A DNA stretch of 64,000 bases from an uncultured Pelagibacteraceae bacterium (GTDB lineage Bacteria; Pseudomonadota; Alphaproteobacteria; Pelagibacterales; Pelagibacteraceae): the NCBI GenBank assembly GCA_902537665.1, contig CACBCE010000005.1, positions 33,118-97,117 of the forward strand, read 5' to 3'. A program made the position numbers and the translations under genes. The notes beneath the pieces are model-generated. The model did no database searches and was not told where the DNA came from. It saw only the letters and a program-made list of their open reading frames with translations. Below, piece by piece: positions 57,444-64,000 of the stretch; within the stretch, counting starts at the first letter, position 1, and every line of letters starts with the position of its first letter.

Positions 57444-58406
57444 ATGAAAATATTAGCAGTTCAGAGCAGAATGGGTATTGGAGATACCATAATTTTCTTA
57501 CCATTTATAAAGGCTTTATCCAAAAAATTTAATTCACCAATAAATATATTGGTAAAAGAAAATTCTAAGGCTAATCAATATTTACACCAGACAAAATATA
57601 TTGATAAAATTCTCATCCTAGAGAGAGATAATAAAACGAATAATAGACATGGCGGTTTTTTTGGTATTTTTAAATTAGCAACCGATTTAAAAAAATATAA
57701 GTTCGATAAAATTTTTATTTTTAATTCATCTTTAAGATTTAACTTAATTGCTAAAATAGCAGGTATTCCGCAAATTTACCAATATCCATTGTTCACAAAA
57801 AACAAACAACACATAATTGAGACTCCTAAAAAATTTTTAAAAGAAAATTTAGATTTAGACATTAATGAAGATCCTGAAGTACAAATTGATAATTATTTAA
57901 TTTCTAAAGCAGCACAAAAATTTCAAATAGACAAAGATACTACAAATATTCTCTTGGGCATAGGTGGTTCTGGGCCTACAAAAAGAATTCCTGCAAAAAC
58001 TTTCTTAAGCGTAATTGATAAAATATCAAATATGAAAAATTGCAGATTTTTTCTTGCAACAGGTAAGGCAAATGAAGAACAGGAAGTATTAAACGAAATT
58101 TTGCAGTCTAAATTTAAGAATTTTTGTACTCGCTTAGATAATTTTAGTATCAAAGAAATTTTACCATTAATAAAGAACTGTAATGTATCCATTTGTAATG
58201 ACTCGAGCTTTAGTCATTTATCCTCAGCTTTAGGTATTAAAACGATTACTTTAATGGCTGATACTCCCTTAATTTATGGAAATTATAGCTCAAAAATGTT
58301 TCCAATAATTCCAGAAGGAGAAAAAACGGTAACACATAATACTTTAGGTAAAGATAAAATTGATCCGCAAAAAATTTTTGAGAGTTTTTTAGAAATTATT
58401 GATTAA
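57444..58406 (+). CDS. Glycosyltransferase family 9 (heptosyltransferase-like)
   Basis: A 320-residue GT9 protein starting ILAVQSRMGIGDTIIFLPFIKALSKKF (the GDxIFxxP pattern of LPS heptosyltransferases), with LLGIGGSGPTKRIPAKTF in the middle and NCNVSICNDSSFSHLSSALGIKTITLM (sugar-nucleotide binding D-S-x-x-x-H) near 245-270. Probably adds a sugar to the LPS core or another glycan. A stand-alone gene: divergent from the aldolase (48-base gap) and convergent with the J-domain gene. Confidence 0.86.
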   Translation: MKILAVQSRMGIGDTIIFLPFIKALSKKFNSPINILVKENSKANQYLHQTKYIDKILILERDNKTNNRHGGFFGIFKLATDLKKYKFDKIFIFNSSLRFNLIAKIAGIPQIYQYPLFTKNKQHIIETPKKFLKENLDLDINEDPEVQIDNYLISKAAQKFQIDKDTTNILLGIGGSGPTKRIPAKTFLSVIDKISNMKNCRFFLATGKANEEQEVLNEILQSKFKNFCTRLDNFSIKEILPLIKNCNVSICNDSSFSHLSSALGIKTITLMADTPLIYGNYSSKMFPIIPEGEKTVTHNTLGKDKIDPQKIFESFLEIID

Positions 58407-58906
58407 GAAATATCGTTTAGCACAATATCTTTAGCCTCATTAACAATTGAGGATAATCTTGAAGTTTCAGGAGAAATGTCAGGATGAATCTTTTTTTGGA
58501 TTTTTATATATGCTTTATTAACATCCTCTTTGGTAACTTTTTTATTCATATCTAAATTTAAAATTTTGTATGCCTCTGAAACAGATATAGACGATACGTT
58601 ATTGGTACCTGTTTGGTTAAAAGAAAAGCGACCAGATCTTCTTAATGTTTGAATAAGTCTAAAAAGAGAGATTAATTGAAAAATAGATAAACCTTTTAAT
58701 TTTAATAAAGCTAAACTTGCCAAAGTAAGAGGTAGGGTTAATAAAAATTTTCCACCAATAGCAAACAATACTGCTAAAGCAATTAATCCTAATATAAGTA
58801 AAAATCTCAGGCCTTTTGAAATTTTTCTAGATGAAATTTTAGTTATTAAACGTAATAGAAAATAAAAAATGGTTAATATAACCACTGTATAAATTATTAT
58901 ATTCAT
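58403..58906 (-). CDS. Membrane-anchored J-domain protein
   Basis: A 167-residue protein: hydrophobic segments at about 3-20 and 34-70, then a C-terminal J-domain with VSEAYKILNLDMNKKVTKEDVNKAYIKIQKKIHPDISPETSRLS, where HPD is the catalytic loop that stimulates DnaK-type Hsp70. The layout (membrane helices first, J-domain last) resembles the mitochondrial Tim14/Pam18 type found in alphaproteobacteria. Substrate or docking partner unknown. Divergent from ptrB with 14 bases. Confidence 0.82.
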   Translation of the reverse strand: MNIIIYTVVILTIFYFLLRLITKISSRKISKGLRFLLILGLIALAVLFAIGGKFLLTLPLTLASLALLKLKGLSIFQLISLFRLIQTLRRSGRFSFNQTGTNNVSSISVSEAYKILNLDMNKKVTKEDVNKAYIKIQKKIHPDISPETSRLSSIVNEAKDIVLNDIS

Positions 58907-58920
58907 ATATTTTTAATTTA

Positions 58921-60996
58921 ATGAAAGTACCACAACTTAAAAAAAAACCAGAGCTTAAATCTTGTCACAATACCACCTGGGAAGATAATTATAGTTGGAT
59001 CCATCAGGATAATATTCTTGAGGTTTTAAAAGATAGTTCCAAGCTACTTCCAGATGTTAGGAAGTATCTTGAAGAAGAAAATAATTTTACGGAACATAAT
59101 TTAAAAGACACAAAAAAATATCAGAAAATCTTATTTGATGAAATTAAAGGAAGAATAAAGTTAGATGATGAATCATTAAAATTTAAAGACAAAGAATATG
59201 AATATTGGACTAAAACAACTGTGGTAGGAAATTATTCGATAAAACTTAGAAAGAAAATTGGAAGTGATACTGTTGAAGAATTTTGGAATGGTGATGTAGA
59301 AAAAGAGAAATTAAAAACTGAATATTTCGGTGTAGGTGATTTAGAGGTAAGTTATAATGACAAACTTTTAGGTTATTCTTTAGACTTAAAAGGATCTGAG
59401 TATTATACAATTTACATAAGAAATATTACCTCAGGAAAATTAGTCACCGAGAAAATAGAAGAAACAAGTGGTAGTATTACTTTTAGTTTGGACGACCAAT
59501 ATTTTTTTTATTCAAAGCTTGATGAATTTCATAGACCAAGAAAAATATATAGACACAAAATTGGATCATCAGTCAAAGATGATGAGCTTATTTTTGAAGA
59601 GAAAAGTGAAGCATTTACTGTGGGCATTAGTTTAAGTTCAGATGAAAAATATTTTTTTATAACAACATCAGATCATAATACTTCTGAACAATACTACTTT
59701 GAGGTAACAGAAAAAAACCCAAAGCCAAAATTAATTATAAAAAGAAAAAAGGGTGTAATTTATTCAGTCAATTCTTGGGGTGGATATTTTTATTGTCATA
59801 CTAATGATGATGCAGAGGATTTCAAAATCGAAAGATGTGAAGATTTATCAAATCAAAAGTGGGAAATTTATATAGCTGCTAAAGAAGAGGTTTTAATAGG
59901 AGGATTAATATTTTTAAATGACTGGATTATCAGAGGAGAAAAATCAAATGCATTAGGAAAATTATTTGTAAGAAATAAACAAACAGGAATCGAGGAAGAA
60001 TTAAAATTTACTGAAGAGTCTGTGATTGTGCCAAGTGTTTCATTAATACAAAGAAATAAAAATACTGACTTAGTTTACTTATCATATTCATCCCCTAAAA
60101 CACCAGGTAAAACTTATTTATACAATTTAAAAACCAAAGAAAAAAAATTAGTAAAAGAACAAGAAATCCCATCTGGCCATAATCCAGATGACTATATAGT
60201 CGAAAGACTAGAGTGCCCTTCTCATGATGGAAGATTAGTTCCACTTACAATTACTAGACACAAAAAAACAAAGATTAATGGTTCAGCAAATTTACTTTTA
60301 TATGGCTATGGATCGTATGGAAGTTCAATGACTCCAGATTTTTCCTCAACTAGATTGAGTTTAATTGACAGAGATATTATTTGGGTAACTGCACATATTA
60401 GAGGAGGAATGGAAAAAGGAATGAAATGGTGGAAAGAAGGAAAGCTTCTTAATAAAAAAAATACATTTGAAGATTATATACACGTAGCAAAGTTTTTGAT
60501 TGAAAAAGGATATTCATCGAAAGGAAAAATTATTGGCATGGGTGGCTCAGCTGGTGGTTTATTAATGGGAGCAGTAGTTAATCAATCTCCAGAATTATTT
60601 CTTGGAATAGTCATGGCTGTACCATTTGTTGACTCATTAACAACTAACTTGGATCATTCTTTGCCCCTTACTGTTGGAGAATTTGATGAATTTGGAAATG
60701 CAAAAGATAAAAAAGACCATTTTGATTATATATACTCTTATGCCCCATATAATAATATTAAAAAAATGGATTACCCTCACATGTTAATTACTACAAGCTT
60801 AAGTGATAATAGAGTACTATTCGATGAACCAGCAAAATTTACAGCCAAACTTAGAGATTTAAAAACTGATAATAATTTGCTTTTGTTAAAAACCGAAATG
60901 AACGCAGGCCACGGAGGTAAGTCAGGTAGAGATGGTGCCATTGAAGAAATAGCTTTTGACTATGCATTTATTTTAAAGATCTCTAAAAAAATTTAA
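58921..60996 (+). CDS. ptrB: Oligopeptidase B (S9A family)
   Basis: A 691-residue prolyl-oligopeptidase-fold serine peptidase cleaving after basic residues of short peptides. The N-terminal propeller spans about 70-400; the catalytic Ser is in GMGGSAGGLLMGAV near 545, His in MNAGHGGKSGR near the end, and Asp in DNRVLFDEPAKF. GYGSYG and HIRGG are also typical of S9A. No signal peptide, so cytoplasmic. A peptide-recycling role is reasonable in an oligotroph. Confidence 0.94.
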   Translation: MKVPQLKKKPELKSCHNTTWEDNYSWIHQDNILEVLKDSSKLLPDVRKYLEEENNFTEHNLKDTKKYQKILFDEIKGRIKLDDESLKFKDKEYEYWTKTTVVGNYSIKLRKKIGSDTVEEFWNGDVEKEKLKTEYFGVGDLEVSYNDKLLGYSLDLKGSEYYTIYIRNITSGKLVTEKIEETSGSITFSLDDQYFFYSKLDEFHRPRKIYRHKIGSSVKDDELIFEEKSEAFTVGISLSSDEKYFFITTSDHNTSEQYYFEVTEKNPKPKLIIKRKKGVIYSVNSWGGYFYCHTNDDAEDFKIERCEDLSNQKWEIYIAAKEEVLIGGLIFLNDWIIRGEKSNALGKLFVRNKQTGIEEELKFTEESVIVPSVSLIQRNKNTDLVYLSYSSPKTPGKTYLYNLKTKEKKLVKEQEIPSGHNPDDYIVERLECPSHDGRLVPLTITRHKKTKINGSANLLLYGYGSYGSSMTPDFSSTRLSLIDRDIIWVTAHIRGGMEKGMKWWKEGKLLNKKNTFEDYIHVAKFLIEKGYSSKGKIIGMGGSAGGLLMGAVVNQSPELFLGIVMAVPFVDSLTTNLDHSLPLTVGEFDEFGNAKDKKDHFDYIYSYAPYNNIKKMDYPHMLITTSLSDNRVLFDEPAKFTAKLRDLKTDNNLLLLKTEMNAGHGGKSGRDGAIEEIAFDYAFILKISKKI

Positions 60997-61005
60997 ATTT
61001 GATAT

Positions 61006-61034
61006 CTTGAAAAAAAATAAATAATTCCCATATA
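61006..61034 (+). promoter_or_regulatory. Sigma-32-like promoter of hsp20
   Basis: CTTGAAA (61006-61012), a 14-base spacer, then CCCATATA (61027-61034): close to the RpoH consensus CTTGAAA-N13/15-CCCCATNTA. It lies in the 100-base gap before hsp20, which otherwise holds AT-rich DNA and a strong ribosome site AAGGAGG (61085-61091). The match with the groESL promoter supports a common regulator. Confidence 0.65.
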
Positions 61035-61096
61035 AACAATGTTGGTTGCCTAATGGGGCTAACAATAAATAAACTTGCTTAACTAAGGAGGATATT

Positions 61097-61543
61097 ATGA
61101 CAAGTAAGGATTTATCTATATTCAACTCACTAAGACCCTTTTCAATTGGTTTTGACGATATGTTTGACCAATTTGAAAATATGCTTGGTAATGGTTCTTT
61201 GACTATGCAGTCAAACTACCCGCCTTATAACATCAGAAAAACTGGTAAGGATAATTATGCAATTGAAGTTGCTTTAGCTGGTTTTAATAAAAACGATGTT
61301 GAGGTTGAGTTTGAAGATAATTTATTAACTGTAAGAACTAAACAAGTTAATAAATCTGAAAATAATAATGCTGATGGAGAAATAATTCACAAAGGTATTT
61401 CTCAAAGACAATTTGCTAGATCATTTACTATAGCTGATGATGTGAAAGTTAATGGTGCTGAATTAAAAGATGGTCTTTTAACAATATCTTGTGAAAGAAT
61501 TGTTCCAGAGCATAAAAAAAGAAAACTTATTGAAATTAAATAA
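61097..61543 (+). CDS. Small heat-shock protein Hsp20/IbpA
   Basis: A 148-residue alpha-crystallin protein that holds unfolding proteins. N-terminus FNSLRPFSIGFDDMFDQFENML (as in IbpA-like proteins of alphaproteobacteria), then YPPYNIRKTGKDNYAIEVALAGFNKNDVEVEFEDNLLTV, and the terminal GLLTISCERIVPEHKKRKLIEIK with an I-x-I tail equivalent. Strong ribosome site and heat-shock-like promoter. The only short heat-shock chaperone in the window besides groES. Confidence 0.95.
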   Translation: MTSKDLSIFNSLRPFSIGFDDMFDQFENMLGNGSLTMQSNYPPYNIRKTGKDNYAIEVALAGFNKNDVEVEFEDNLLTVRTKQVNKSENNNADGEIIHKGISQRQFARSFTIADDVKVNGAELKDGLLTISCERIVPEHKKRKLIEIK

Positions 61544-61555
61544 GTATTCCTTGCT

Positions 61556-61576
61556 TGCGGAGATAAATTCTCCGCA
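61556..61576 (+). terminator. Perfect 8-bp hairpin between convergent genes
   Basis: TGCGGAGA (61556-61563) and TCTCCGCA (61569-61576) form a perfect GC-rich stem around a 5-base loop, in the 38 bases between hsp20 and the convergent lipoprotein gene. There is no run of T on either side, so it may be a bidirectional terminator of weak type or an mRNA 3'-end stabiliser. Confidence 0.5.
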
Positions 61577-61581
61577 GGTAA

Positions 61582-61887
61582 TCAAAAGCAACCGTTAGAA
61601 ACAAATCCAATAACAATAGATTTTGTATCTACCTCAAATCTTCTTTCACAAGGTATTCCATATTTTTTTGTGTTATAAACTAAAACTAAATTTCCTTTTT
61701 CATTTTTAAAATCTTCATCTGGGCTACCCAAACTGTCTTTTAAATCCTTAGAGGACTTACCTATAAATGCACTTAGCTTTTTATTTTCCTTCTCAACAAT
61801 AGCGTCAGTCTTTTGCTTAATTGTCTGACAACCCAATAAAGAAAATATTATAAATATACTTAGAATTGAGATCTTAAATTTTTTCAT
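61582..61887 (-). CDS. Small outer-membrane-type lipoprotein
   Basis: A 101-residue lipoprotein with lipobox SLLGCQTIK (Cys about 20). The mature part reads LSAFIGKSSKDLKDSLGSPDEDFKNEKGNLVLVYNTKKYGIPCERRFEVD, resembling the small SmpA/OmlA-like fold in which a G-x-s-x-x-dL-x-x-xLG-x-P motif precedes a beta sheet. Two further Cys (CERR and the C-terminal NGCF) could pair. Function unknown. Confidence 0.68.
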   Translation of the reverse strand: MKKFKISILSIFIIFSLLGCQTIKQKTDAIVEKENKKLSAFIGKSSKDLKDSLGSPDEDFKNEKGNLVLVYNTKKYGIPCERRFEVDTKSIVIGFVSNGCF

Positions 61888-61960
61888 AATTTTATAATAA
61901 CAAGGTAATTATGGCATAAATATAAACTTGTGGGTTGAAAATTGTTAATAAGAATTAGTT

Positions 61961-61989
61961 TTGACGGGCAATACTGGAAAGAATCAAAT
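61961..61989 (+). promoter_or_regulatory. Possible promoter of the purine permease
   Basis: TTGACG (61961-61966) and TCAAAT (61984-61989) with 17-base spacing lie in the 126-base gap before the permease; AGGAGGA (62004-62010) is the ribosome site. The rest of the gap (61888-61960) holds no feature I can support. Confidence 0.35.
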
Positions 61990-62013
61990 ATTTTGCGATT
62001 TATAGGAGGATAA

Positions 62014-63324
62014 ATGCTTGAAAAATATTTTGAATACAAAAAACATAAAACAGATTTTAAAACTGAAGTAATTGCTGGAACAACAACGTTCTTAACAATG
62101 GCATACATAATGTTTTTAAATCCATTCATCTTATCAGGAGAATTCGCCGGTCCTGAAAAAGGTTTCTTTGATTTTGGCGCAGTGTACACAGCAACTATTT
62201 TAGCAACAGCTTTAGCTTGTTTTATAATGGCTTTTTATGGAAAAACTTGGCCGATAGGACTGGCGCCAGGTATGGGTATAAATGCCTTTGTTGCTTTTGG
62301 TGTTTGTGCCGGAATGGGATACACACCTCAAGAGGCTTTGGGTGCAGTCTTGGTAGCTGGAGTACTCTTTTTAATTATTTCTTTAACACCAATCAGAGCT
62401 TGGTTAATAAATTCAATACCCAAAAGTCTCAAACTAGGAATAGGTGCAGGTATTGGATTATTCTTAGCAATAATTGGTTTACAGATAATGGAAGTGGTGG
62501 TTGATAACCCTGTTACTCTTGTCCAACTTGGTAACTTAAGTGATCCTTTGGTATTATTAGGTTGTGCAACATTTATAGCAATAATTGTTTTAGATAAAAT
62601 GAATGTAAAAGGTAACATTATCATAGGTATATTAGTATTTAGCATCATAGCTTGGGCTACAGGACTTGCAAAATTTAATGGTATTGCAAGCTCACCTCCA
62701 CCAATGACATATCTTTTTGACTTTGATTTATCAGCTGCGATGACAGCAGGTATGTCGACAGTTATTTTTACTTTATTATTTATTGATTTTTTTGATACCG
62801 CAGGAACTTTAACTTCTGTAGCAAATGTAGCTGGTAAAGTAGGAAAAGACGGTAAAGTTCAAGATATAAATAAAGCTATGTTGTCTGATAGTGTTAGTAC
62901 TGTTGCTGGTGCAATGATGGGAACTACAACCGTAACAAGTTATGTAGAGTCCGGTGCTGGTGTTAAAGCTGGTGGAAAAACTGGAATGACATCGTTAGTG
63001 ATTGGAATACTATTTCTTGCTTGCATATTTTTTGCCCCATTAGCTACTAGTCTACCAAAACAGATTGATGGTGCAGCGTTACTTTTTGTGTCAGTTCTTT
63101 TCATAAGAAATATTACTGATATTGAATGGAATGATATATCTGAGTCTGCTCCTGCGATACTTGCAATGATTTCAATGCCATTAACGTATAGCATTAGTAA
63201 TGGTATTGCTCTAGCTTTTGTATCATATGCTTTGATTAAGATATTTACAGGAAAGTTCTCAACCACTTCACCTGCAATTTGGGTTGTTGCAATTTTAAGT
63301 GTTGTTAGCTTTGCAGTTGCATAA
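62014..63324 (+). CDS. Purine permease, AzgA-type (NCS2/AzgA family)
   Basis: A 436-residue transporter with about thirteen helices. Typical AzgA blocks: TEVIAGTTTFLTMAYIMFLNPFILS, GLAPGMGINAFVAFGVC, the FIDFFDTAGTLTSVANVAG motif near 265, and MGTTTVTSYVESGAGVKAGGKTGMTSLV. These import hypoxanthine, guanine or adenine by proton symport. It faces a purine phosphoribosyltransferase gene across one hairpin, which supports a nucleobase substrate. Confidence 0.9.
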   Translation: MLEKYFEYKKHKTDFKTEVIAGTTTFLTMAYIMFLNPFILSGEFAGPEKGFFDFGAVYTATILATALACFIMAFYGKTWPIGLAPGMGINAFVAFGVCAGMGYTPQEALGAVLVAGVLFLIISLTPIRAWLINSIPKSLKLGIGAGIGLFLAIIGLQIMEVVVDNPVTLVQLGNLSDPLVLLGCATFIAIIVLDKMNVKGNIIIGILVFSIIAWATGLAKFNGIASSPPPMTYLFDFDLSAAMTAGMSTVIFTLLFIDFFDTAGTLTSVANVAGKVGKDGKVQDINKAMLSDSVSTVAGAMMGTTTVTSYVESGAGVKAGGKTGMTSLVIGILFLACIFFAPLATSLPKQIDGAALLFVSVLFIRNITDIEWNDISESAPAILAMISMPLTYSISNGIALAFVSYALIKIFTGKFSTTSPAIWVVAILSVVSFAVA

Positions 63325-63334
63325 GTAAACTTCT

Positions 63335-63370
63335 AAATAGGGCTTGCTTAAATACAGGCCCTATTTATTT
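63335..63370. terminator. Bidirectional terminator between permease and phosphoribosyltransferase
   Basis: AAATAGGGC (63335-63343) pairs with GCCCTATTT (63358-63366) around a 14-base loop, with T-rich flanks on both sides. The right arm overlaps the stop codon of the convergent gene at 63361-63363. It could end both transcripts. Confidence 0.7.
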
Positions 63371-63882
63371 ATTTTAATAATTTCCTCGATAGATAGTTCT
63401 TCATAATGTTCAGTAGGCTGAACAATCCAAGGGTCTGAATCTAATTTAATCGGACAAAAATCAGGTTCAAAAGATGAGGATTTTTTTTTCCACAAACATG
63501 CTGTTTTGATCTCCTCAATATAATTTTTTGTAGGTCCATAATTTTTGAGCCATTCGATACTTTTATTCAAAGTTAAACCTGTATCGGATAAGTCATCAAT
63601 CAAAAGTACTCTCTTAAAATCTTTATCATTCGCTAATGAGCTGATTTCCCTGGCAAACATTAACTGACCTTGTTGATCTTCTATACCCTCTCCTGAATAA
63701 CTTTGTATGACAATGTACGCTATAGGAAGTTTTAAGATCCTAGATAAGATATCAATAATTGGTGCTGCACCTCTCATTATACCAATTAATACTGTAGGTT
63801 TATATCCATTATGAATTTGAATAGCTAGTTTCTCAACTATACTTTTGTACTCCTCCCAGCCAACGATCATTTTATTAGACAT
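63361..63882 (-). CDS. Purine phosphoribosyltransferase (xanthine/guanine type)
   Basis: A 173-residue type I phosphoribosyltransferase: PRPP motif VLLIDDLSDTGLTL near 92-105, early VLIGIMRGAAPIIDILSRIL (flexible-loop and PPi motif), and the C-terminal FPW-like DSDPWIVQPTEHYEEL. Converts a purine base plus PRPP to the nucleotide; guanine, xanthine or hypoxanthine are candidates. Likely partner of the convergent purine permease. It is 5 bases downstream of the partial gene on the same strand. Confidence 0.86.
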   Translation of the reverse strand: MSNKMIVGWEEYKSIVEKLAIQIHNGYKPTVLIGIMRGAAPIIDILSRILKLPIAYIVIQSYSGEGIEDQQGQLMFAREISSLANDKDFKRVLLIDDLSDTGLTLNKSIEWLKNYGPTKNYIEEIKTACLWKKKSSSFEPDFCPIKLDSDPWIVQPTEHYEELSIEEIIKINK

Positions 63883-63887
63883 AGTTA

Positions 63888-64000
63888 TTAATTTTCTAGG
63901 TCTTTAATGTTAATAAACTCATGGAATAAATTTGAATTATTTTTTTTTATATCCTCAAAAAAATTCCAAGCTAAAACCAATCCTAAAGGTAGTTTTTTCT
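63888..64000 (-). CDS. C-terminal end of a probable SAM methyltransferase (cut by window)
   Basis: The last 37 codons of a minus-strand frame that enters from beyond the window, ending TAA at 63890-63888. The visible residues read KKLPLGLVLAWNFFEDIKKNN followed by FINIKDLEN. The LVLAWNF-x-xDI stretch resembles the C-terminal domain of the sugar C-methyltransferase family (Methyltransf_14). With so little sequence this is tentative. Five bases separate it from the phosphoribosyltransferase, so the two are probably co-transcribed. Confidence 0.5.
   Translation of the reverse strand, partial: KKLPLGLVLAWNFFEDIKKNNSNLFHEFINIKDLEN

Noticed and set aside
61888..62013. Purine riboswitch in front of the permease
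   Set aside because: The 126-base gap was read for the conserved purine-aptamer junction bases and paired stems; none were found, and a likely promoter lies close to the start codon.

Overview
The window looks like a chromosomal segment of a streamlined, AT-rich marine alphaproteobacterium, most likely of the SAR11 clade (Pelagibacterales). This is inferred from the very low GC (I estimate near 30 %), the near absence of intergenic DNA, the frequent ATGA/TAATG overlaps, the alphaproteobacterial gene orders (mutY/DUF721/dsbA/smc; ispH-thrB-rnhA; ctaC-ctaD-ctaB-small ORF-ctaG-ctaE-surf1-thrC), a CcrM-type methylase, and a complete lycopene-to-retinal pathway of the kind used to feed proteorhodopsin. 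No tRNA, rRNA, CRISPR array, prophage or insertion sequence was seen. The largest gaps without a protein gene are about 126, 123, 119 and 100 bases (upstream of a purine permease, groES, ccrM and hsp20), so no stretch exceeds 300 bases.

Layout. 1-9.6 kb is rich in DNA maintenance: an exported TPR protein (cut by the window edge), a family-4-like uracil-DNA glycosylase, RNase HII, a CcrM-like GANTC methylase, an FAD monooxygenase, MutY, a DciA-like DUF721 protein, a DsbA-like thioredoxin and an unusually short SMC. 9.6-11.9 kb holds the F0 part of ATP synthase (atpI, a, c, b', b); the F1 genes are not here. 12-16.3 kb is crtI-crtB-crtY-blh, followed by ispH, thrB and rnhA. 18.6-26 kb (minus strand) is the cytochrome c oxidase assembly operon with thrC and a peroxiredoxin at its end, and includes a 41-residue membrane protein gene coupled to ctaB and ctaG. 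26-29.9 kb has rsmE, a HAD hydrolase, a twin-CDGSH protein, pirin, a quinone reductase and DUF2721. 30-35.6 kb is ubiA plus a lipid A cluster (msbA-like, waaA, lpxK, lpxL). 35.6-44 kb has DUF2093, purD, rsmD, pgi, a DUF3035-like lipoprotein, lspA, ileS, ribF and a HAD-IIA phosphatase. 44-46.4 kb is groESL with a sigma-32-like promoter, a strong terminator and a tiny basic ORF. 46.4-53.3 kb has typA, a YczE-type membrane protein, DUF6134, an FAD oxidoreductase and tldE/tldD. 53.4-60 kb has a DCC-family protein, an unknown membrane protein, a lysine-rich coiled-coil protein, a cyclopropane-fatty-acid synthase, a DapA-superfamily aldolase, a GT9 glycosyltransferase, a membrane J-domain protein and oligopeptidase B. 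The end has hsp20, a small lipoprotein, an AzgA-type purine permease facing a purine phosphoribosyltransferase, and the tail of a probable methyltransferase.

How it fits together. Several blocks concern energy at the membrane: the respiratory oxidase, the F0 motor, ubiquinone prenylation and retinal synthesis (whose opsin is not in the window). ispH supplies the isoprenoid units used by the carotenoid, quinone and haem-farnesyl branches. The permease/phosphoribosyltransferase pair suggests purine salvage. groESL and hsp20 share look-alike heat-shock promoters. The most unusual items are the apparently hinge-less SMC, the GANTC cluster upstream of ccrM, the 34-lysine tail of the coiled-coil protein at 54093-55292, the 38-residue basic ORF between two terminators, the 41-residue oxidase-operon protein, and the recurrent 4-base interlocked stop codons at convergent gene ends. 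Family names are assigned by eye from motifs; no database search was run.
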